From Azospirillum brasilense (lineage in GTDB: Bacteria > Pseudomonadota > Alphaproteobacteria > Azospirillales > Azospirillaceae), in assembly GCF_008365405.1 (NCBI RefSeq), contig NZ_QOKV01000013.1, positions 62,001 through 126,000 of the forward strand: a DNA stretch of 64,000 bases, given 5' to 3'. The position numbers and the translations under genes are program-made. Numbering within the stretch: the stretch's first letter is position 1; every line of letters starts with the position of its first letter. Under the pieces are notes generated by a model. That model worked only from the letters and a program-made list of their open reading frames with translations. It searched no databases and was not told where the DNA came from. This document shows positions 16,244-24,478 of this stretch, in pieces.

Positions 16244-16275
16244 GCCCGCCCCGTCCGAAGGAGGGCGGGGCGGGC
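16244..16275. terminator. GC-rich hairpin between convergent genes
   Basis: GCCCGCCCC and GGGGCGGGC form a 9-base stem 24 bases after the ATP-grasp gene stop. No long U-tract follows, so termination is plausible rather than certain. Confidence 0.5.
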
Positions 16276-16302
16276 GCTTCGGCGGCGATCAACCGACAGG
16301 CC

Positions 16303-16527
16303 TCAGCGGCTGCGGCCCGGCGCGAAGGGGTTGGGCAGTGGTGAGCCGAACGCCGCCCGGCGGGCGTCTCGCCACGCAACGTCGTTGCCGACGCCGCTGT
16401 GGGTGCTGGACACCGACACCACCTGACTCTGGTGGCGCAGCCAGCCGCGCAGCTTCTCTTCGAACCGCTGGGCGTCCTGAGCGTCCGCAACCTCCAGTTC
16501 CATCGTCATCTGCAACTCGGTCTTCAT
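16303..16527 (-). CDS. Small hypothetical protein
   Basis: 74 residues starting MKTELQMTMELEVADAQDAQ. The ATG at 16527 has an excellent Shine-Dalgarno (GAGGAGGAACGCC before it), which argues for a real gene. The first ~50 residues suggest an alpha/beta fold resembling a small dimeric ferredoxin-like domain (RFEEKLRGWLRHQSQVVSVS); the tail is Pro/Arg-rich. It lies directly after the phaR terminator. Function not recognised. Confidence 0.6.
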   Translation of the reverse strand: MKTELQMTMELEVADAQDAQRFEEKLRGWLRHQSQVVSVSSTHSGVGNDVAWRDARRAAFGSPLPNPFAPGRSR

Positions 16528-16590
16528 GGCGTTCCTCCTCTGGACCGTTCCGTTGAACAAACAGCCGGGCGTGCCACTGGTGCCGAAAAA

Positions 16591-16620
16591 ACAGAAAAGG
16601 GCGGGGAACTTTCCCCGCCC
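16591..16620 (-). terminator. Intrinsic terminator of phaR
   Basis: On the minus strand a 10-base stem (GGGCGGGGAA / TTCCCCGCCC, 2-base centre) is followed by TTTTCTGTTTTTT. It lies about 55 bases after the phaR stop. Confidence 0.85.
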
Positions 16621-16673
16621 CGCGCCGCAGAGCCATCACCGTGACGGCCATACAATGCGATGGACGCTGCGGC

Positions 16674-17336
16674 TCATTTCCCTTCGGGCTTCGCCGGGCG
16701 GGCCGGCTTGGCGATGCTGGCGATCTGCTTTTGCAGGTCGTCGATCTGCTTCTGAAGCTCTTCATAGGTGTGGATGGCCGCTGCCGAGCCGGTCGGCGGA
16801 GCCGCGGACGGGCCGGGGGCCTGGGGGCGGGGCGGGGGGGCGGGGAATTCGCCCGGCTGCCCATCCTCGGCGCCGCCGAAGGGCGAGAACATGCGCATGG
16901 CCCGCTCGAACATCGCCATGTTCTGCTTGCCGACCTCCTCCAGCCGGCCGAAGGGGAACATGCCGCCCAGCGTGTTCTGGAAATAGTCGCGCATCTGCTC
17001 CTGGTTGCGCGAGAAGGACTGCATCGAATATTCGAGGTAGCGCGGCACCATCCACTGCATGTTGTCGCCGTAGAAACCGATGAGCTGGCGCAGGAAGCTG
17101 ATCGGCAGCAGGTTCTGGCCCTTGCTCTCCTCCTCCACGATGATCTGCGTCAGGACCGAACGGGTAATGTCCTCTCCGGTCTTCGCGTCATAGACCACAA
17201 AGTCGAGCCCGTCCTTGACCATCTGACAGAGATGGTCGAGCGTCACGTAGCTGCTGGTCGCCGTGTTGTAGAGCCGCCGGTTGGCGTACTTCTTGATCGT
17301 GATCGTCGCGGACTTCTGGTCTTCCTTGTCGGCCAT
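16674..17336 (-). CDS. phaR: Polyhydroxyalkanoate synthesis repressor PhaR
   Basis: DNA-binding repressor that also senses PHB; it controls phasin and synthesis genes. 220 residues. The N-terminal DNA-binding domain has IKKYANRRLYNTATSSYVTL and DHLCQMVKDG, with DAKTGEDITRSVLTQIIVEEE just after; the PHB-accumulation regulatory domain follows (LPISFLRQLIGFYGDNMQWM...YLEYSMQSF). The C-terminus is Pro-rich and ends in a short coiled coil (EELQKQIDDLQKQIASI). The start MADKED at 17336 is preceded by GAAAG. Divergent from the PhaE-like/PhaC-like pair. Confidence 0.95.
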   Translation of the reverse strand: MADKEDQKSATITIKKYANRRLYNTATSSYVTLDHLCQMVKDGLDFVVYDAKTGEDITRSVLTQIIVEEESKGQNLLPISFLRQLIGFYGDNMQWMVPRYLEYSMQSFSRNQEQMRDYFQNTLGGMFPFGRLEEVGKQNMAMFERAMRMFSPFGGAEDGQPGEFPAPPPRPQAPGPSAAPPTGSAAAIHTYEELQKQIDDLQKQIASIAKPARPAKPEGK

Positions 17337-17416
17337 CGCTGTTTCTTTCAAGAAGGGTCGTGCGGCGGGTATGTTCCAGATATAAGGACTACTCGAAGGA
17401 ATGCACCCTGTCCAGT

Positions 17417-17442
17417 GCTGTGCCGCAGCGCTGCGACCGCAG
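17417..17442. promoter_or_regulatory. Candidate PhaR binding sites
   Basis: CTGCGACCGCAG (17431-17442) fits CTGC-N4-GCAG, the TGC-rich dyad known for PhaR of Rhodobacter and Paracoccus. Immediately before it GCTG-N5-CAGC (17417-17429) forms a second dyad. They lie between divergent phaR and the PhaE-like gene, so one site could serve autoregulation and synthase control. The match is seen; binding is inferred. Confidence 0.55.
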
Positions 17443-17538
17443 GTGGACGGCGCCCGGGTAATTCGGGATTTGCGGCATTTTCGATCGGTCCTTCGCGGCT
17501 CTGGTCAAGCGCACCGCCTCCCCCATATACTCCCGGCC

Positions 17539-18057
17539 ATGGCCGAATCGTCCGAATCCGACACCCCGTCCCTGGAAACGCTCGCGCAACGGTACCTCGA
17601 CCTGTGGCAGGAACAATGGGCGGCCTGCGCCGCCGATCCCGAGATGGCCGATGCCGCCGCCCGCCTGTTCCAGATGATGGCGCAGGGCGCCGCGGCGATG
17701 GCGCCCTTCGTCCTGGGGCCGGGCGGCTTCGCCTACACCAGCCCGCCGGGCACCGGCTGGAATCCCACGCCAGCCCCGTTCCAGCCGGCCTCATCCCAGC
17801 CGTCCTCCGAGGGAGAGCCGCGTGACCGGGGACAACGCCACGATGCCCCCACCCCCGCAACCCAGCCCACGGCTGGGGCCGCGGCCCCTGGCGCTGCATC
17901 TGGCGACGGTGGCGGCGACACTGCTCAGCTCCTCCGCCGCATTACCGCACTTGAGGAACGGCTCGCTGCCATGGAAGCCGCATCTGCGGGAGCGGGCGGA
18001 GGACCTGCGCCGACGGATCGCCGCAACCGACGCGGACGCGTTCGCCCAGACGGTTGA
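17539..18057 (+). CDS. Small PHA-synthase-associated protein (PhaE-like), overlapping the next gene
   Basis: 172 residues. The N-terminal helical part (LETLAQRYLDLWQEQWAACA, then AARLFQMMAQGAAAMAPF) resembles the first segment of PhaE/phasin-like partners of class III synthases. A Pro/Ser/Gly-rich linker follows, and a short coiled coil (LLRRITALEERLAAMEAA) lies near the C-terminus. The last 236 bases overlap, in another frame, the start of the PhaC-like gene. Family assignment is tentative; the helical N-terminus and terminal coiled coil argue that it is translated. Confidence 0.6.
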   Translation: MAESSESDTPSLETLAQRYLDLWQEQWAACAADPEMADAAARLFQMMAQGAAAMAPFVLGPGGFAYTSPPGTGWNPTPAPFQPASSQPSSEGEPRDRGQRHDAPTPATQPTAGAAAPGAASGDGGGDTAQLLRRITALEERLAAMEAASAGAGGGPAPTDRRNRRGRVRPDG

Positions 18058-19075
18058 CCGGGCGGTCCGCCGCCAACTCGACCTCGCCCTGACGGGCATT
18101 GAGCGCTACCGCCGCCACCCCTACCGCCGTGACCTTCCCGACCCGCCGGTGCTGTGGACGGAAGGGACGTCCCGGCTGCTCGACTACGGCGCCCTCGGCC
18201 CGGCGACGGGCGCGCCGGTCCTCTTCGTGCCGTCGCTGGTCAATCGCCATTACATCCTCGACCTGTCGGCGCGCAAAAGCCTGATGCGCTGGCTGGTCGC
18301 GCAGGGGCTGCGTCCCTTCCTGATCGACTGGGGCACGCCCGGCCCGCTGGAGCGGCGCTACAGCCTGACCGACTACATCGCCGGGCGGCTGGAGCGGGCG
18401 CTCGCCGCGGTGGTGGAGGCGGTGGGCCGCCCGGTTCCGGTGGTCGGCTATTGCATGGGCGGGCTGCTCGCCACCGCGCTGGCGCAGCGCCGCCCGAAGG
18501 AGGTCGCGGCACTCGGCCTGCTGGCCACGCCCTGGGACTTCCACGCGGAGGACGCCGGCATGGCCCGCCGCGCCGCGAGCTTTTTCCAGCCCTTCGGCCC
18601 GCTGCTCGACGCCTGGGGGGAACTGCCGGTGGACGTTCTCCAGGGGCTGTTCGCCCAGCTCGACCCGCTGCTGGCGCTGAAGAAGTTCTCGCAGTTCGCC
18701 CGTATGGAGCCGGACAGCCGCGCCGCGCTCGCCTTCGTGTCGCTGGAGGACTGGCTGAACGACGGGGTGCCGCTGGTCGCCGGGGTGGCGCGCGACACGC
18801 TGGCCGGCTGGTACGGGCGCAACGACACGGCGCGTGGCGAATGGCTGGTCGCCGGCCAGCCGGTGGAGCCGGAGCGGTTGCGCATGCCCGTTTTGGCGCT
18901 GATCCCGGAGCGCGACCGCATCGTTCCGCCCGCGTCCGCGGTGGCCTTGGCAAGATCAATCGGCAGCGCGCAAATGATCAGGCCGCCGCTTGGTCATATT
19001 GGCATGGTGGTCAGCGCCGGAGCCGAAACAGGCGTCTGGCGTCCCCTGGCCGAATGGCTTAGTGCGGCAGGATAA
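17822..19075 (+). CDS. phaC: PhaC-like polyhydroxyalkanoate synthase / alpha-beta hydrolase
   Basis: 417 residues, shorter than class I PhaC (~590) and nearer class III. Joins hydroxyacyl-CoA units into PHB granules. The lipase-like box is GYCMGG with Cys as nucleophile; the Asp lies in LIPERDRIVPP and the His in PPLGHIGMVV. LFVPSLVNRHYILDL and FLIDWGTPG are also typical. The GTG at 17822 is supported by GAGGGAGAG at 17809-17817, even though this places it 236 bases inside the previous gene. Divergent from phaR, upstream of phaA/phaB. Confidence 0.85.
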   Translation: MTGDNATMPPPPQPSPRLGPRPLALHLATVAATLLSSSAALPHLRNGSLPWKPHLRERAEDLRRRIAATDADAFAQTVDRAVRRQLDLALTGIERYRRHPYRRDLPDPPVLWTEGTSRLLDYGALGPATGAPVLFVPSLVNRHYILDLSARKSLMRWLVAQGLRPFLIDWGTPGPLERRYSLTDYIAGRLERALAAVVEAVGRPVPVVGYCMGGLLATALAQRRPKEVAALGLLATPWDFHAEDAGMARRAASFFQPFGPLLDAWGELPVDVLQGLFAQLDPLLALKKFSQFARMEPDSRAALAFVSLEDWLNDGVPLVAGVARDTLAGWYGRNDTARGEWLVAGQPVEPERLRMPVLALIPERDRIVPPASAVALARSIGSAQMIRPPLGHIGMVVSAGAETGVWRPLAEWLSAAG

Positions 19076-19187
19076 CCGCAGCCTGTCAGGTGTCTTGCAT
19101 TGCGAGAAATCCGCGCATAAGGTTTTTCTCACTCCGTGCGGCACCCTGTCACGATAATAAAACTGACAAAATCTGAGGAGCGTCAAC
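19076..19187 (+). promoter_or_regulatory. Promoter region of phaA
   Basis: 112 bases with an AT-richer section (GATAATAAAACTGACAAAATC) just before the TGAGGAG Shine-Dalgarno of phaA. No clear dyad of the PhaR type is present here. Confidence 0.4.
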
Positions 19188-20363
19188 ATGACCGAGGTTG
19201 TGATCGCCAGCGCAGCGCGTACTCCCATCGGCAGCTTCAACGGGGCGCTCAGCGCCGTACCGGCCCATTACCTGGGTGAGATTGCCATCCGCGAAGCGCT
19301 GAGCCGCGCCAAGACCGACGCCGCGGAGGTGACCGAGGTCATCCTGGGCCAGATCCTGACCGCCGGCCAGGGCCAGAACCCGGCCCGCCAGGCCGCCGTC
19401 AACGCCGGCATCCCGGCCTCCGCCACCGCCTTCGGCATCAACCAGCTCTGCGGCTCGGGCCTGCGCTCGGTCGCGCTCGGCTATCAGGCGATCCGCAACG
19501 GCGACGCCGAGGTCATGGTCGTCGGCGGCCAGGAGAGCATGAGCCAGGCCCCGCACGTCATGCATCTGCGCAACGGCGTGAAGATGGGCGCCGCCGAGAT
19601 GCTCGACACCATGCTGAAGGACGGCCTGATGGACGCCTTCAAGGGCTACCACATGGGCACGACGGCCGAGAACGTCGCCCAGAAGTGGCAGCTGACCCGC
19701 GACGAGCAGGACGCCTTCGCCGCCGCCTCGCAGCAGAAGGCCGAGGCCGCCCAGAAGTCCGGCCGCTTCAAGGACGAGATCATCCCGGTTACCATCAAGG
19801 GCCGCAAGGGCGACATCATCGTCGCCGACGACGAGTATCCGAAGCACGGCACCACGGCGGAATCGCTGGCCAAGCTGCGCCCGGCCTTCTCCAAGGACGG
19901 CACGGTGACCGCCGGCAACGCCTCGGGCATCAACGACGGCGCCGCCGCGCTGGTCCTGATGACCGCCGAGAACGCCGCCCGCCGCGGCCTGACCCCGCTG
20001 GCCCGCATCGTCTCCTGGGCGACCGCCGGCGTCGATCCGGCGATCATGGGCACCGGCCCGATCCCGGCGTCCCGCCTCGCGCTGGAGAAGGCCGGCTGGA
20101 AGCACGAGGACCTCGACCTGATCGAGGCGAACGAGGCCTTCGCCGCGCAGGCCCTGGCCGTCAACAAGGACCTTGGCTGGGACACCTCCAAGGTCAACGT
20201 CAACGGCGGCGCCATCGCGCTCGGCCACCCGGTCGGCGCGTCCGGCGCCCGCGTCCTGACCACCCTGCTCTATGAGATGCAGAAGCGCGACGCCAAGAAG
20301 GGCCTCGCCACCTTGTGCATCGGCGGCGGCATGGGCATCGCCCTTACCGTCGAGCGGGGCTGA
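19188..20363 (+). CDS. phaA: Acetyl-CoA acetyltransferase (beta-ketothiolase)
   Basis: Condenses two acetyl-CoA to acetoacetyl-CoA, the first step of PHB synthesis. 391 residues, full family length. The acyl-enzyme Cys88 (NQLCGSG), His347 (ALGHPVGASG) and the general-base Cys377 (LCIGGGMG) are all in place. The ATG at 19188 follows GAGGAG. A terminator-like hairpin separates it from phaB, so some transcripts may end here. Confidence 0.95.
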   Translation: MTEVVIASAARTPIGSFNGALSAVPAHYLGEIAIREALSRAKTDAAEVTEVILGQILTAGQGQNPARQAAVNAGIPASATAFGINQLCGSGLRSVALGYQAIRNGDAEVMVVGGQESMSQAPHVMHLRNGVKMGAAEMLDTMLKDGLMDAFKGYHMGTTAENVAQKWQLTRDEQDAFAAASQQKAEAAQKSGRFKDEIIPVTIKGRKGDIIVADDEYPKHGTTAESLAKLRPAFSKDGTVTAGNASGINDGAAALVLMTAENAARRGLTPLARIVSWATAGVDPAIMGTGPIPASRLALEKAGWKHEDLDLIEANEAFAAQALAVNKDLGWDTSKVNVNGGAIALGHPVGASGARVLTTLLYEMQKRDAKKGLATLCIGGGMGIALTVERG

Positions 20364-20368
20364 TGAAA

Positions 20369-20401
20369 AGCGGGCCGTTCCCTCCGGGGTGCGGCCCGCT
20401 T
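20369..20401 (+). terminator. Hairpin between phaA and phaB
   Basis: AAGCGGGCCG and CGGCCCGCTT make a perfect 10-base stem with a 13-base loop, 6 bases after the phaA stop. The U-tract is weak, so it may attenuate rather than end transcription into phaB. Confidence 0.7.
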
Positions 20402-20461
20402 CGTATGTGCGCCTACAGAAACCGATAAAGAATCCAACATCAAGCTTTGGGGGAGGAGCCA

Positions 20462-21184
20462 ATGGCTCGAGTTGCAGTCGTCACGGGCGGAACGCGCGGT
20501 ATCGGCGAAGCCATCTCCGTCGCGTTGAAGAACGCCGGCTATGTCGTCGCCGCCAACTACGCCGGCAATGATGAAAAGGCGAAGGAATTCTCGGCCCGCA
20601 CGGGCATCGCGGTCTACAAGTTCGACGTGTCGGACTTCGACGCCGTGAAGGATGGCATCGCGAAGATCACCGCCGAACTCGGGCCGGTGGACGTGGTGGT
20701 GAACAACGCGGGCATCACCCGCGATGGCGTGATCCACCGCATGACTCCGCAGCAGTGGAACGACGTCATCGCGACGAACCTCACCTCCTGCTTCAACCTC
20801 TGCCGCAACGTCATCGACGGCATGCGCGAGCGCGGCTTCGGCCGCATCGTCAACATCGGTTCGGTGAACGGCCAGGCCGGCCAGTACGGTCAGGTGAACT
20901 ACGCCGCCGCCAAGTCGGGCATCCACGGCTTCACCAAGGCGCTGGCGCAGGAGGGCGCGGCCAAGGGCGTCACCGTCAACGCCATCGCGCCGGGCTACAT
21001 CGACACCGACATGGTGCGCGCGGTGCCGCCCAACGTGCTGGAGAAGATCGTCGCCCGCATTCCGGTCGGCCGTCTCGGCAAGGCCGAGGAGATCGCCCGC
21101 GGCGTGCTGTTCCTGGTCGGCGACGACGCCGGCTTCATCACCGGCTCGACCCTGTCGATCAACGGCGGTCAGCACATGTATTGA
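20462..21184 (+). CDS. phaB: Acetoacetyl-CoA reductase
   Basis: NADPH-dependent short-chain dehydrogenase producing (R)-3-hydroxybutyryl-CoA for PHB. 240 residues. Rossmann motif TGGTRGIG at 8-15, NNAGITRDG, the catalytic Ser in NIGSVNG and the YAAAK pair are intact; the ending (FLVGDDAGFITGSTLSINGG) is typical of PhaB/FabG. The ATG at 20462 follows GGGGGAGGAG. Cotranscribed with or just downstream of phaA. Confidence 0.95.
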   Translation: MARVAVVTGGTRGIGEAISVALKNAGYVVAANYAGNDEKAKEFSARTGIAVYKFDVSDFDAVKDGIAKITAELGPVDVVVNNAGITRDGVIHRMTPQQWNDVIATNLTSCFNLCRNVIDGMRERGFGRIVNIGSVNGQAGQYGQVNYAAAKSGIHGFTKALAQEGAAKGVTVNAIAPGYIDTDMVRAVPPNVLEKIVARIPVGRLGKAEEIARGVLFLVGDDAGFITGSTLSINGGQHMY

Positions 21185-21243
21185 TCGGCCGGTGCGATGA
21201 CTCCTGGGTCTGCGGACCCGTTTGAAGCGACACGAAGCCTTCG

Positions 21244-21277
21244 CCCCTCTCCCGCACCCGCGGGGGAGGGGTTTTTC
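21244..21277 (+). terminator. Intrinsic terminator of phaB
   Basis: CCCCTCTCCCGC / GCGGGGGAGGGG (one wobble) followed by TTTTTCTTT, about 60 bases after the phaB stop. Confidence 0.85.
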
Positions 21278-21324
21278 TTTGGGTCGCCGAGGAAATGAGG
21301 GGCGGCGTGGGAAGCCGAAAAAGC

Positions 21325-21353
21325 GAAACCCCCGCGCGGGGGGCGGGGGTTTC
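21325..21353. repeat. GC-rich inverted repeat
   Basis: GAAACCCCCGC and GCGGGGGTTTC form a perfect 11-base stem around a 7-base loop, 48 bases after the phaB terminator. No U-tract. Could back up termination. Confidence 0.6.
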
Positions 21354-21651
21354 AGCGGTTGTGCCAGGACATCCGCAATGGTTGAGCCGTCTCAACGGCA
21401 ATGTTCAGAAATGTGTGGCCGAACAGGTCGGCTTCCTCAAGTAAGCGCAGGTGGACTCATGACAATCACACCCTCCTGACTACGGGAACATTTGCTGTGA
21501 TGAGAAGCTGGCAACTTGGCCAACTTGATGCGGTGTCCACCGCGTCTTCACCTCAACCAGTGTTGCTCTGAGGAATAGCCTGCTCCTCCTTGCGGGGGTT
21601 GTCAATAGCCGAACTGTGGTCCCGTTACCGCTTGATGACGGGTTTTTGACG
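21354..21651. other. Gene-free stretch of about 300 bases
   Basis: No convincing gene. Base composition is lower in GC than the surroundings. At 21621-21647 CCCGT...ACGGG is followed by TTTTT on the plus strand, the shape of a small intrinsic terminator, although no gene is seen before it. A short open stretch around 21361-21443 has no start or recognisable domain. Confidence 0.5.
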
Positions 21652-22059
21652 TCACTTGAATTGGAAGCCGACCGGGCGCTTGTCGTCCAGTGAGACCACC
21701 GCGCAACCGCCCAGCGCCGGACCCACCGACAGCTCGCCGTAGGCGGTGACCGCTCCCTCCTCTTTCAGGCGTCCGACGAAGCCGCCGCCATCGCTGCGGG
21801 CGACCCAGGCGAAGGGGATCCAGGTCTGGCGCACCGGCTGGCCACCGGCGCGGACCACCGCGGTGAAGGCCTCGGCGGTCGGGGTGCCCGGCGGGAAGAC
21901 GGCCAGCACCGTGCCGCCATCCTCCTCGTTCAAGGCCGCCTGGGTCAGCGCCACCCCCGTCACCACCGCCCAGACGACCAGAGCCAGGGCGCCGAGCGCC
22001 AGCGCGAAGCCATGGCCGAAGCTGGGAGGAGAGGTGGGCGCGGGCGCCGGTTTGGTCAT
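21652..22059 (-). CDS. Hypothetical membrane-anchored protein
   Basis: 135 residues with one membrane helix (about 16-40) and a C-terminal periplasmic domain of about 90 residues containing FPPGTPTAEAFTAVVRAGGQPV and a final GGCAVVSL. No catalytic motif. It starts 4 bases after the stop of the MFS gene on the same strand, so the two form an operon. Function unknown. Confidence 0.7.
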   Translation of the reverse strand: MTKPAPAPTSPPSFGHGFALALGALALVVWAVVTGVALTQAALNEEDGGTVLAVFPPGTPTAEAFTAVVRAGGQPVRQTWIPFAWVARSDGGGFVGRLKEEGAVTAYGELSVGPALGGCAVVSLDDKRPVGFQFK

Positions 22060-22063
22060 GGCC

Positions 22064-23317
22064 TCAGGCCTTCGCTTCCGCCGCCAGGGAGGGGGCGGGC
22101 TTCTCGGCGATCGGCCAGTTCACCACCGCGGCGGCAAAGGCCAGGGCCACGCTGGCCCACCACACCACGTCGTAGGAGCCGACGCGCTCATACAGCACGC
22201 CGCCCAGCCACACGCCGAGGAAACCGCCCACCTGATGGCTGAGGAAGGCGAAGCCGTAGAGCATGCCGAGATAGCGCGTGCCGAACATCAGGACGACGAG
22301 GCCGGAGGTCGGCGGCACCGTGGACAGCCAGAGCAGGCCCATCGCCGCGGCGTAGAGGATCACCGACACCGGGGTGACCGGCAGCAGGATGAAGATCGCC
22401 GTGCACAGGCCGCGCAGCGTGTAGTTGGCGCAGAGCAGCAGGCGCTTGCTCATCTTGCCGCCCAGCACGCCCGACATGTAGGAACCGACCACGTTGAACA
22501 GCCCGATCAGCGCCATCGCCCAGGAGGCGAGGCCGGGGCTGATCCCGGCGGCGGTCAGATAGGGCGGCAGGTGCGTGGTGATGAAGGCGAGCTGGAAGCC
22601 GCAGACGAAGAAGCCGGTGACCAGAAGGACGTAGCTGCGGTGCTTGAAGGCCTGCCGGATCGTCGCGGCGAAGCCGATGTCGGCCCCGGTGACGGCTTGC
22701 GCGCTCTTCGACCCGCCCGCCCCGGCGAAGGAGGAGGCGAGCACCGGGATCATCAGCATCGAGGCGCCGAACAGGATCAGCGCCGTCTGCCAGCCGTAGG
22801 CGGCGATGAAGGCCTGGCCGGTGGGGGCGAACAGGAACTGGCCCATCGAACCGGCGGCGGTGGCCACGCCCATCGACCAGCTCCGCTTCTCCGGCGGGAC
22901 GATGCGGCTGAAACCGGCGATGACGATGCCGAAGGACGCCCCGGCCAGACCCAGCCCGATCAGCAGGCCGGAGCTGAGATGCAGCATCAGCGGCGTGTCG
23001 GCGTAGGGCATCAGCGCCAGCCCCAGCGCGTAGAGAATCCCGCTGATTCCCAGCACCAGCGCCGGGCCGTAGCGGTCGCACAGCGCGCCGGCGAAGGGGG
23101 TGCCGATGCCCCAGACCAGATTCTGGATGGCGATCGACAGGGCGAAGACGTCGCGGCCCCAGCCGTGCGCCTCCGACAGGGGTGCGGTGAACAGGCCCAT
23201 GCTGGACCGCGGGCCGAACGCCAGCATGGCGATCAGGCAGCCGCAGGCGATGACGAATCCCGGCGTCCGCCAGGAGCGTGGCGAAGGCGCCCCGCCCACC
23301 CGGTTGCTGGTGTCCAA
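22064..23317 (-). CDS. MFS transporter
   Basis: 417 residues, twelve hydrophobic segments, typical of the major facilitator superfamily; the loop 2-3 motif appears as GALCDRYGPALVLG. FGPRSSMGLFTAPLSEAHGW near the start is common in the oxalate/formate-antiporter-like group. The start is taken as TTG at 23317-23315 because AGGGAGGATAAC sits directly before it; a more distant ATG at 23383 has no such site. Operon with the small membrane protein after it; a LysR gene lies upstream in the same direction. Substrate unknown. Confidence 0.88.
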   Translation of the reverse strand: MDTSNRVGGAPSPRSWRTPGFVIACGCLIAMLAFGPRSSMGLFTAPLSEAHGWGRDVFALSIAIQNLVWGIGTPFAGALCDRYGPALVLGISGILYALGLALMPYADTPLMLHLSSGLLIGLGLAGASFGIVIAGFSRIVPPEKRSWSMGVATAAGSMGQFLFAPTGQAFIAAYGWQTALILFGASMLMIPVLASSFAGAGGSKSAQAVTGADIGFAATIRQAFKHRSYVLLVTGFFVCGFQLAFITTHLPPYLTAAGISPGLASWAMALIGLFNVVGSYMSGVLGGKMSKRLLLCANYTLRGLCTAIFILLPVTPVSVILYAAAMGLLWLSTVPPTSGLVVLMFGTRYLGMLYGFAFLSHQVGGFLGVWLGGVLYERVGSYDVVWWASVALAFAAAVVNWPIAEKPAPSLAAEAKA

Positions 23318-23432
23318 GTTATCCTCCCTCGGCGCGGGCTGTGGCCGGTGCGGCAACGTCGGCCCGCGCCTCATCAGGGTCACACGATAAGCGTGCGTCG
23401 GGCGTGCAGCAAATTCACAATGGGAAAGAAGG

Positions 23433-24368
23433 TTATTCGGCCGCGGAATGGCAGGGCAGGGGAAGGGGCGCCTCTTCCGCCGGGGGCAGCAGGTCCAGCA
23501 GGCTGTCCTCCAGCACGTCGAAGACGGGACCGATGCGCCCGGTAAAGCGGCCGCGCAGCAGCCACACCGCGACGGTCAGCGCGAAGTCCGGCGTCTCCAG
23601 CGGCCGCACCTGCGCGGCGTGCAGGGTCGGGGCGATCAGCCGCAGCGGGGCCAACCCGAATCCGACGCCACGGGCGACCAGCGACAGCAGAAGCGACTGG
23701 TCGAACCCCTCCACCGTGACGTTCAGCGCCGGCCCGTGCTGTGCCATCGCGCGGCTCATGGCGGTCCGGTACTGGCAGCCGTCGGGCTGAAGCACCCAGC
23801 CCACGGCGTTCATCGCCGGCAGCGTCCAGTCCCGCTGTCCGGCCAGCTCGGCCGACGCGACGACACGCACGGGCTCGCGCGAGATGCAGACGGCGTCCAG
23901 GTCGTCCGGCGGCGTCTGGGCGTCGTGGGTCAGCACCAGCGCGCCGTCCAGCGTGCCGTTGCGCACCTGCTCGACCAGCGGCGTGCTCCAGTCCGAATGC
24001 AGGCGGACGGTCAGGCCCGGGAAGGCGGCGCGCAGCCGGTCCAGCGGATGGTGCGCGGCGATGGCGGTCAGCACATGGGCCACGCCCAGCCGCAGCAACC
24101 CCTGGGGCTGGGCGGCTCCGGCGAAGGCGTCCGACAGCTCGTCGGTCGCTTTCAGGACCCGGTGCGCGTGGGCCAACGCCATCTCGCCGTCGCGGGTCAG
24201 GGCCAGCGGCTTGGTCTGGCGGTCGAACAGCAGCACGCCAAGCTCCGCCTCCAGCCGCTGGATCAGGCGAGAGACGGCGGATTGGGTCAGCCCCAGCCGG
24301 TGGGCGGCCTCCTGCACCGACTGGGCCTCGGCCACGGCGACGAAGGTGCGGATCTCGTTGAGCTTCAT
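23433..24368 (-). CDS. LysR-family transcriptional regulator
   Basis: 311 residues starting MKLNEIRTFVAVAEAQSVQE, the standard LysR beginning, with the recognition helix in LTQSAVSRLIQRLEAELG. The effector-binding domain follows (LRLGVAHVLTAIAAHHPLDR ...). Read towards the MFS gene 115 bases downstream and away from the NUDIX gene; either may be its target. The ATG at 24368 was chosen by family fit over more distal in-frame starts. Confidence 0.9.
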   Translation of the reverse strand: MKLNEIRTFVAVAEAQSVQEAAHRLGLTQSAVSRLIQRLEAELGVLLFDRQTKPLALTRDGEMALAHAHRVLKATDELSDAFAGAAQPQGLLRLGVAHVLTAIAAHHPLDRLRAAFPGLTVRLHSDWSTPLVEQVRNGTLDGALVLTHDAQTPPDDLDAVCISREPVRVVASAELAGQRDWTLPAMNAVGWVLQPDGCQYRTAMSRAMAQHGPALNVTVEGFDQSLLLSLVARGVGFGLAPLRLIAPTLHAAQVRPLETPDFALTVAVWLLRGRFTGRIGPVFDVLEDSLLDLLPPAEEAPLPLPCHSAAE

Positions 24369-24478
24369 GGCGGCGTCCGGGGCTCGCTGTCCGGGGGGCG
24401 GTTCGTTCGGCCTCATGGCCACTGGTATCCGACTGTCCCCCTGGGTTAGCGTCGGGTCAAGCGCAACGAGGAGCCGCC

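Noticed and set aside
21361..21443. Short open stretch ending ...EQVGFLK, considered as a transposase remnant
   Set aside because: Too short and without start or any motif I can name; not called.
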